NCBI GenBank assembly: GCA_947598155.1
Contig: CANQFC010000003.1
Span: 1-64,000, forward strand
Direction: 5' to 3'
Length of the DNA stretch: 64,000 bases
Source of the DNA: an uncultured Clostridia bacterium
GTDB taxonomy: Bacteria > Bacillota > Clostridia > Oscillospirales > Acutalibacteraceae
This document shows, piece after piece, positions 58,751 through 64,000 of the stretch (position 1 is its first letter; each line of letters starts with the position of its first letter). The notes beneath the pieces are model-generated. The model ran no database searches. It was not told where the DNA came from and saw only the letters and a list, made by a program, of their open reading frames with translations. The translations under genes were made by a program, and so were the position numbers.

Positions 58751-61716
58751 TGCTCTTTTCCTCCGTCTGTGTCTTGGCTGTCAGTGTCATCCGATTTTTT
58801 CAAAAGCTGTCTCACAATTTCCTTTACGGCTTCCATATCTATCGGTTTTGCGAGGTGCGCGTCCATACCCGAATCAAGCGCGTTGCGGACGTCCTCTGAA
58901 AAAGTATTGGCCGTCATTGCCGCTATGGGAATTGTCTTAGCTTCAGGGTGTGAAGACGCCCGTATTTTTTTCGTGGCCTCATAACCGTTCATAACAGGCA
59001 TCTGCACGTCCATAAAAATCATATCGTAACGCCCCGGCTCTGATTTTTCAAACATCTCGACCGCTTTTTCGCCGTTTTCGGCGAGTTCGCAGTTTGCGCC
59101 TTCCATTCTAAGCATCTCGGTAAGTATTTCGGCGTTCATCTCATTGTCCTCCGCTACAAGGAACATACGGCCTTCCATCACTTTGGCGTCGGTTTCTGCG
59201 GGGCGTTCTTTTTCTGTATCTTCACAGGCAAATAACGGCTCGATTGTCTGCCAGAACGTTGAAACAAAGAACGGCTTGGGCATAAAAGCGTTTATTCCGG
59301 CTTCGCGGGCCTCCGTTTCAATATCGCTCCAGTCATAAGAAGTTAGCACAAGGATAGGTACGTCATCTCCCACCTGTTCCCGTATTTTACGGGCAGTTTC
59401 AACGCCGTCCATACCGGGCATTTTCCAGTCAAGAAGTATAACGTGAAAGCTTTGAGAGTCGTTATGGGCGCGTACTGCCGCCTCAACTGCGGCGGCGCCG
59501 CTTGTAGCTATTGAAACATCAACGCCCGTGTCACGCATAAGCTCCTTTATGTTAAGGCAAATATCCTCTTCATCGTCAGCGACAAGTATGCGCGTCACCT
59601 TACTGCGGGATACCATTTCATCCTGCTCGGGCTCAGGCAGAGCAAGAGAAATCTCCAGCGTGAATGCGCTGCCTTTTCCCGGCGCGCTCTCAAGATGTAT
59701 AATTCCGCCCATAAGGTCAACAAGATTCTTTGTAATGGCCATACCGAGCCCCGTTCCCTGAACGGTATTGGTAACCGAGCTTATTTCACGGCTGAACGGG
59801 TTGAAAATAATCTTTTGAAATTCTTCGCTCATACCTATGCCGTTGTCCTTTACAACAAAACGCAGATTAGTGTACTGCGGAGCGGACGAGGGAAGCTCGC
59901 TTATTGAAAAATCAATATTTCCGCCCTCCTGCGTATATTTTACGGCATTGGAAAGAAGATTAAGCAATATTTGATTGAGTCTCAGCTTGTCTCCGAGAAT
60001 CTGTTCGGGCGGAGCGCCGTTAACGTGTATTTCAAAGTTTTGCGATTTTGCCTTAGCCTGGGGCATAATAATTATATTGAGTTCCTCAAGTAGCTCAGGC
60101 AGACTAAAACGGTCAATATTAAGAGAGGTTTTACCGCTTTCTATCTTGCTCATATCCAAAACATCGTTAATAAGGCTCAGCAAGTGGTGACTTGACGCCG
60201 TTATCTTGCGGGTGTATTCCCTAACCTTTTCCGGGCGGTCGGCGTCCTTTTCAAGAAGTATGGAAAACCCTACTATCGCGTTCATAGGCGTGCGTATATC
60301 GTGGGACATATTTGAAAGGAAATTGCTTTTCGCCTCATTAGCACTTCTTGCCGCGTCCAAAGCCTCCTGAAGTTGATGGTTCATCTGCTGCTCAACGGTA
60401 CGGTCGGACATAACCACAATGTATTTTTTCACATCTCGTATGCTCATACTGTATATAGTTACTCTGTACCAGCGGCGCTCGCCCGTATTCTGATGCATAT
60501 ACTCGCATTCCCAGAATTTATTGCCGTTGAGGGGAATTTCGCTCAGCTCGTTTTTCGGAACTATTATATTGTAATCAACAGCGCATTTTGCGAGGCTTTT
60601 TATGTTGCTCTGAACCTCGCCCACGGGAATACCCAGCAGGCGCTCAACATTTGGGCTTATGTAATCCACGTGCTGATTTTCTGAATCAAGCATTATAAAT
60701 ATATCTTCAACCGTACTTGAAAGTACGTCGAACATACGCTCCCTGTACTGGAGCTCGGTCTTGTTTCTGCGATACTGCATACGGTTTCTCACAAGGATAA
60801 CGGTGAACGCCATAACGCCTATCAGCAGAAAAATTATAAGTAAGACATTCATCGTCACCCTCTGCACAGAGAGGAATCCGGCGCTTAAAACGCTTTGAGG
60901 CACAACGCTCAGAAGGATATAATCCTGATAACCTACCGACTGGTATAAAATAAAACTGTCGACCCCTGCTATGTCGCACTGCAAAAGCCCGGAAGTACCG
61001 TTTTTCCAGTCATTCTGCAATTTTGCTATTTCTGTTTCATTAAGACCGGATTTCGCTTTAAGGTAAACCAAGTAATTGGAAAAAATGTTTCCTCCCTTTT
61101 GCGTGGAAAGAAGTACCGTTCCGTTGTTATGGATAACAAAGCATTTCGCTTTTCCCGAAAAAGCGTCTACATTGAGAGATTTTGACATATCTTGATTGTT
61201 ATATGTGATGGCTATGGCGTCATAGCCAAAGTCCATATATTCCTTATGAGCAACGGGAATAACAAAGGCGGTCACGTCTTGCCCGTCGGGCATCTTGTAG
61301 CCTGCCATAATTTTTTGGCCGTTATCTATAAGCAGATTCCATTCCTCTCCGAGATTCTCCATAGAGGCTTTTGCGCCGTCCAAAGACATAGCGCTCTTAT
61401 CCGAAGAGATAAAGTAAAACCCTGAAAATCCCCAAAACTCCTGTTCTTTTTTTATGTAATCGTTAATTTTTTCGCTTTTATCGCCGCCGTTGAGTTCAAT
61501 ATATCCGTCCCAGTTGTCCAGCATTCCCCAGTTTCTTTTTACAAATGAGCCGAACGAACGGTTGACCTGTCCGTATATTTCTTCAAGATGATTGGCGCTA
61601 TCCTCATAAATACGCTGAGCGATAAAATTAAAATAAAACTGTCCTATAATAACGGACGCAATACAGACTATACACAGCAAAAATACGGGCAACAACTTAA
61701 AAAACCATTTTTTCAT
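58747..61716 (-). CDS. Hybrid sensor histidine kinase with two receiver domains
   Basis: 989 residues. Membrane helix 8-28, extracytoplasmic sensor domain (double Cache-like) to about 285, helix 288-310, PAS domain (~325-440), HisKA with SHDIRTPMNAIVG (His472), HATPase_c with Asn590 and DNGIGM, then receivers with phospho-acceptors Asp763 and Asp903. The C-terminus is acidic. There is no Hpt or DNA-binding output in the protein. The promoter is at 61781-61809. Sensing through the co-encoded binding protein is inferred from the 4-bp gene overlap. Confidence 0.95.
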   Translation of the reverse strand: MKKWFFKLLPVFLLCIVCIASVIIGQFYFNFIAQRIYEDSANHLEEIYGQVNRSFGSFVKRNWGMLDNWDGYIELNGGDKSEKINDYIKKEQEFWGFSGFYFISSDKSAMSLDGAKASMENLGEEWNLLIDNGQKIMAGYKMPDGQDVTAFVIPVAHKEYMDFGYDAIAITYNNQDMSKSLNVDAFSGKAKCFVIHNNGTVLLSTQKGGNIFSNYLVYLKAKSGLNETEIAKLQNDWKNGTSGLLQCDIAGVDSFILYQSVGYQDYILLSVVPQSVLSAGFLSVQRVTMNVLLIIFLLIGVMAFTVILVRNRMQYRRNKTELQYRERMFDVLSSTVEDIFIMLDSENQHVDYISPNVERLLGIPVGEVQSNIKSLAKCAVDYNIIVPKNELSEIPLNGNKFWECEYMHQNTGERRWYRVTIYSMSIRDVKKYIVVMSDRTVEQQMNHQLQEALDAARSANEAKSNFLSNMSHDIRTPMNAIVGFSILLEKDADRPEKVREYTRKITASSHHLLSLINDVLDMSKIESGKTSLNIDRFSLPELLEELNIIIMPQAKAKSQNFEIHVNGAPPEQILGDKLRLNQILLNLLSNAVKYTQEGGNIDFSISELPSSAPQYTNLRFVVKDNGIGMSEEFQKIIFNPFSREISSVTNTVQGTGLGMAITKNLVDLMGGIIHLESAPGKGSAFTLEISLALPEPEQDEMVSRSKVTRILVADDEEDICLNIKELMRDTGVDVSIATSGAAAVEAAVRAHNDSQSFHVILLDWKMPGMDGVETARKIREQVGDDVPILVLTSYDWSDIETEAREAGINAFMPKPFFVSTFWQTIEPLFACEDTEKERPAETDAKVMEGRMFLVAEDNEMNAEILTEMLRMEGANCELAENGEKAVEMFEKSEPGRYDMIFMDVQMPVMNGYEATKKIRASSHPEAKTIPIAAMTANTFSEDVRNALDSGMDAHLAKPIDMEAVKEIVRQLLKKSDDTDSQDTDGGKEQ

Positions 61717-61780
61717 AAATATTTCCTACTCCTTAATATTCCCGCCAAATCCCATTATTCGGCACAATTATACATATTTT

Positions 61781-61809
61781 ATTCTATCATAGGCCATTTG
61801 AAAAGTCAA
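61781..61809 (-). promoter_or_regulatory. Promoter for the sensor kinase-binding protein operon
   Basis: On the minus strand TTGACT (plus 61804-61809), a 17-nt spacer and TAGAAT (plus 61781-61786), about 65 bp before the kinase start. Confidence 0.7.
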
Positions 61810-61866
61810 ACTGAAAAGGGCGAGCAAAAAAGTAAGCTGAAATCGGCAGTACAAACCGTTTTGAAA

Positions 61867-62484
61867 TTATTTAAGTATTTCGGCTTTGCCGTTAAGCAAA
61901 TTGAAATTTTTTATATAATCGGGAAATTCGCTCTCAACTCGGCCTGCGTTATGAATATCAACGAGTTCTCTTGCCTCACAGCTTATAACCGTCAACGCCA
62001 GTAATAAAAGCGGATTATTCTCAGCGTCGGCGGTTCCGCCCGTTATTTCATTTCCTCCCCAGATTATCAGCTCGTCATCATCGTCAAAAGAGCAGGCCAC
62101 GCGAAGTTTTGAAAGCGTTTTGACGGTTAAATCCACCGTTTTTCGGTCAATGCCTCTCAGACCCGTTATCTGCGTAAAGCCTTTTTCGCAGACCGACGCC
62201 AGCGCGCAGTAAACAAAAAATTCCGTTTTGCTGTTCAAATTTACTGACATACCGAAAAGTCTGTTCCGTGAAACCGTAACCCTGTTCCCTTTTACGCTGA
62301 CATTCGCGCCGATATATTCGAGCGAATTCAGCAATTTTTCGGTAAATCCGTCAATTTGAATTTTTGAAAGCGTCACGCCTTTTTTTGAAAGGGCTCCCGC
62401 GCAAAGCAAAAAAGCTATGGAGCTGTCGCTTGTTTTTAAATCAATTTCGCCGTGTAAATCGGACGGCGTGCATTTTATATTCAT
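61867..62484 (-). CDS. Half-length EPSP-synthase-like protein
   Basis: 205 residues; EPSP synthase (AroA) is about 430. SDSSIAFLLCAGALSKKGVT and TEKLLNSLEYIGANVSVKGN follow the repeated alpha-beta pattern of the AroA/MurA fold. NNPLLLLALTVISCEARELV with GRVESEFPDYIKNFNLLNGK resembles the closing part (HRIAMALAVA ... KSFPxFxxxLxxLG). The DHR and basic phosphate-binding residues of true AroA are absent. Start ATG with GGGGA upstream, stop clean, so it looks like a complete small gene rather than a break. Catalytic activity is doubtful. Confidence 0.6.
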   Translation of the reverse strand: MNIKCTPSDLHGEIDLKTSDSSIAFLLCAGALSKKGVTLSKIQIDGFTEKLLNSLEYIGANVSVKGNRVTVSRNRLFGMSVNLNSKTEFFVYCALASVCEKGFTQITGLRGIDRKTVDLTVKTLSKLRVACSFDDDDELIIWGGNEITGGTADAENNPLLLLALTVISCEARELVDIHNAGRVESEFPDYIKNFNLLNGKAEILK

Positions 62485-62551
62485 AAAAATCCCCGTCTGT
62501 CAGAAAAATGACATTTTTTTAAAGCCGAATATCTCAAAAGCGCAATTAACT

Positions 62552-62582
62552 AAATCGGCACAGCGTTGGGCTGTGCCGATTT
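62552..62582 (-). terminator. Hairpin after trpS
   Basis: aaatcggcacagc (62552-62564) and gctgtgccgattt (62570-62582) form a perfect 13-bp stem with a 5-nt loop. It is 58 bp past the trpS stop. No strong U-tract follows on either strand, so termination is likely but not certain. Confidence 0.65.
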
Positions 62583-62640
62583 TAACATACGCGCAAAAAA
62601 TAACCGTTGATTTGTTCTGTTGCTTTCGCTGTACGGCAGT

Positions 62641-63657
62641 TTATCGGTCTATCTGAAAAAGCCCTGTTTTTTTCATAGCCTTGCCGAGTGTGCGGTATGC
62701 CAGACGGCTCGCCTTTTCGGCGCCTGCTTTCGCGCACTCCGTCAGATACGCTTTGTCGTTCATAAGCCTGTTAAATTCAGTTTTAAACGGGCGCAGCTCT
62801 TCAACAACCGCCTGCGCAACAGCCGATTTGAAATCGCCGTATCCTCTGCCGTCAAATTCTTTTTCTATCTCGTCAAACGTTTTGCCCGTACAGCAGGAAT
62901 AGATACCCATAAGATTGTTAATTCCGTCTTTGCCCTCGCCGTATCTTACAATAGATTCGCAGTCCGTTACGGCGCTCTTTATTTTTTTGACGATGGCGCC
63001 GTCATCATCGAGCATTGAGATGTAGCTCTTGGGATTCGGGTCGGATTTACTCATTTTCTGCGCGGGGTCCTGAAGTGATTTTACCCTTGCGCCGATTTTT
63101 CCTATAAACGCCTCGGGAATTTTAAATGTATTCCCGTAAACGTTATTAAAGCGTTCCGCAATATCCCTTGCAATTTCCAGATGCTGCCTTTGGTCGTCGC
63201 CTATGGGCACAAAATCCGTCTGATAAAGCAAAATATCCGCCGCCATTAAAATAGGATATGTGAACAGCCCGACATTTACATTTTCGGGGTGTTTTTCGCT
63301 CTTATCCTTAAACTGAGTCATTCTCGCCGCCTCGCCGAACTGAGTACAGCAGTTAAGAATCCACGCAAGCTGGGTGTGCTGAGGCACATGGCTCTGAATG
63401 AACACAATATTTTTTTCGGGGTCGATTCCCAGCGCCAAAAGTACCGCGTACATTTCAAGCGTTCTTCTGCGTAAATCGGCAGGTTCGGGGCGCACCGTCA
63501 AGGAATGCAAATCCGCCACTGCGTAAATGCAATTATAATCGCCCTCCGACATATCCTTCCAATTTTTCAGGGCGCCCAAATAGTTCCCAAGCGTCGGCGT
63601 ACCCGTCGGCTGAATTGCGCTCAAAACGATTTTCTTTTTTACCTCGGCGTTTTCCAT
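62641..63657 (-). CDS. trpS: Tryptophanyl-tRNA synthetase
   Basis: 338 residues from the ATG at 63657 (GGAAAGG upstream; an in-frame GTG sits 9 bases earlier). Class I signatures: SAIQPTGTPTLGNYLGAL (TxGN form of HIGH) and AQKMSKSDPNPKSYI (KMSKS). IYAVADLHSLTV and YQTDFVPIGDDQRQHLEIAR are standard for TrpRS. Single gene with its own promoter; I see no T-box leader. Confidence 0.97.
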   Translation of the reverse strand: MENAEVKKKIVLSAIQPTGTPTLGNYLGALKNWKDMSEGDYNCIYAVADLHSLTVRPEPADLRRRTLEMYAVLLALGIDPEKNIVFIQSHVPQHTQLAWILNCCTQFGEAARMTQFKDKSEKHPENVNVGLFTYPILMAADILLYQTDFVPIGDDQRQHLEIARDIAERFNNVYGNTFKIPEAFIGKIGARVKSLQDPAQKMSKSDPNPKSYISMLDDDGAIVKKIKSAVTDCESIVRYGEGKDGINNLMGIYSCCTGKTFDEIEKEFDGRGYGDFKSAVAQAVVEELRPFKTEFNRLMNDKAYLTECAKAGAEKASRLAYRTLGKAMKKTGLFQIDR

Positions 63658-63704
63658 ATTTTTCACCTTTCCGATATACCTTAAACAAATTCTATATTTT
63701 TAAT

Positions 63705-63733
63705 ATTATCCTATTTTTTACTCTGTTTGTCAA
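63705..63733 (-). promoter_or_regulatory. Promoter for trpS
   Basis: On the minus strand TTGACA (plus 63728-63733), a 17-nt spacer and GATAAT (plus 63705-63710), 48 bp before the start codon. Near-consensus. Confidence 0.8.
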
Positions 63734-63740
63734 GAAAAGA

Positions 63741-63766
63741 AAAATGCGGCAAAATTACCGCATTTT
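63741..63766 (-). terminator. Terminator of a gene beyond the right edge
   Basis: aaaatgcgg (63741-63749) and ccgcatttt (63758-63766) form a 9-bp stem; on the minus strand tttcttttc follows. It should end a minus-strand transcript entering from the right. Confidence 0.65.
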
Positions 63767-63769
63767 AGT

Positions 63770-63948
63770 CTGTCGATAAATTGTTTTGCGATAGCAAAAT
63801 AACTAAAAGTTTTCGCCCGCCTTTTTCAAAAGGCGGTGGGGTTGAGGGGCAACGCCCTCATCGCAGCCCGCAGGCTGCGAAATTCTTGTGCTTTAAAAGA
63901 GCACAGGAGGGGCGAAAAACAGTCCAGTGGACTGTTTTTCGGTGGGGA
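63770..63948 (+). repeat. Dispersed hairpin-rich repeat, copy 2
   Basis: Second copy of the element at 8507-8684, same orientation on the plus strand, again directly next to a terminator hairpin. Differences include gtgctttaaaagagcac here, a closed 5-bp stem, where copy 1 has a weaker pairing, and a loop change in the aaaaacagtcc hairpin. Similarity ends after cggtgggga; the last 52 bases of the window hold nothing I recognise. Confidence 0.85.
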
Positions 63949-64000
63949 TTCTCGCCTGTCGGCTCGGTCGGTGCTTTTGCCTCGTTGACGCAAAGGTCGC

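Noticed and set aside
61867-62484. aroA pseudogene
   Set aside because: Start, ribosome site and stop are intact and no leftover aroA sequence is seen in other frames beside it; I keep it as a small gene.

Overview
The window looks like a chromosome segment from a spore-forming, Gram-positive-type anaerobe of the class Clostridia, probably near Oscillospiraceae/Ruminococcaceae. Pointers are a PolC-type replicative polymerase, SpoVAD, DUF1934-argS and rpsF-ssb-rpsR gene orders, TagD and LicD wall-polymer genes, tandem FemAB-type ligases, the pyrH-frr-uppS-cdsA-dxr-rseP-ispG-polC run, and a dispersed hairpin repeat of a kind I associate with that group. The taxonomic call is inference. I saw no rRNA, tRNA, CRISPR array, transposase, integrase or phage gene.

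Layout. 1-3035: a cassette-like accessory array on the minus strand, in which single small genes (GNAT, a family I recognise only by pattern, GNAT again, NUDIX) are separated by five copies of a roughly 120-bp repeat that can fold into a hairpin. One GNAT cassette occurs twice with about 597 identical bases. 3123-8368 (-): two lipoproteins, a membrane protein and a GH13 amylase. 8507-8684: a dispersed hairpin-rich repeat, with a second copy at 63770-63948. 8795-13063: a hypothetical gene, then ddl, DUF1934 and argS. 13221-14316: a small accessory pair (P-loop kinase-like protein, GNAT) between argS and valS. 14598-27377 (-): yebC, a cell-surface glycopolymer cluster (three GT4 enzymes, LicD, TagD, polymerase/ligase, flippase), a HAD phosphatase, DUF4364 and valS. 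27583-31043 (+): uxaC, a Cof-type HAD phosphatase and asnA, the last two flanked by inverted copies of a structured repeat.

31274-46045 (-): one long, tightly packed run from pyrH down to two FemAB ligases. It joins nucleotide supply, ribosome recycling, the MEP isoprenoid pathway, undecaprenyl diphosphate and CDP-diacylglycerol synthesis, site-2 proteolysis and replication with peptidoglycan cross-bridge synthesis. 46223-51661: an N-acetylhexosamine kinase, ComF, SpoVAD with a 47-residue membrane protein, class II aldolase and an unrecognised protein. 51705-54300 (-): rpsF-ssb-rpsR and a second O-antigen-ligase-like protein. 54479-57234 (+): an XRE-regulated ABC exporter operon. 57476-61716 (-): a hybrid sensor kinase overlapping a sugar-binding lipoprotein gene. 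61867-63657 (-): a half-length EPSP-synthase-like protein and trpS.

The observations I rate highest are the hairpin-bounded cassette array, a PolC that lacks the 3'-5' exonuclease domain normally inserted in its PHP domain, a solute-binding protein coupled to a two-receiver hybrid kinase without any permease, a hairpin with an identical 11-nt loop and compensating stem changes at two loci, and a TagD-LicD pair suggesting glycerol-phosphate decoration of a surface glycan.
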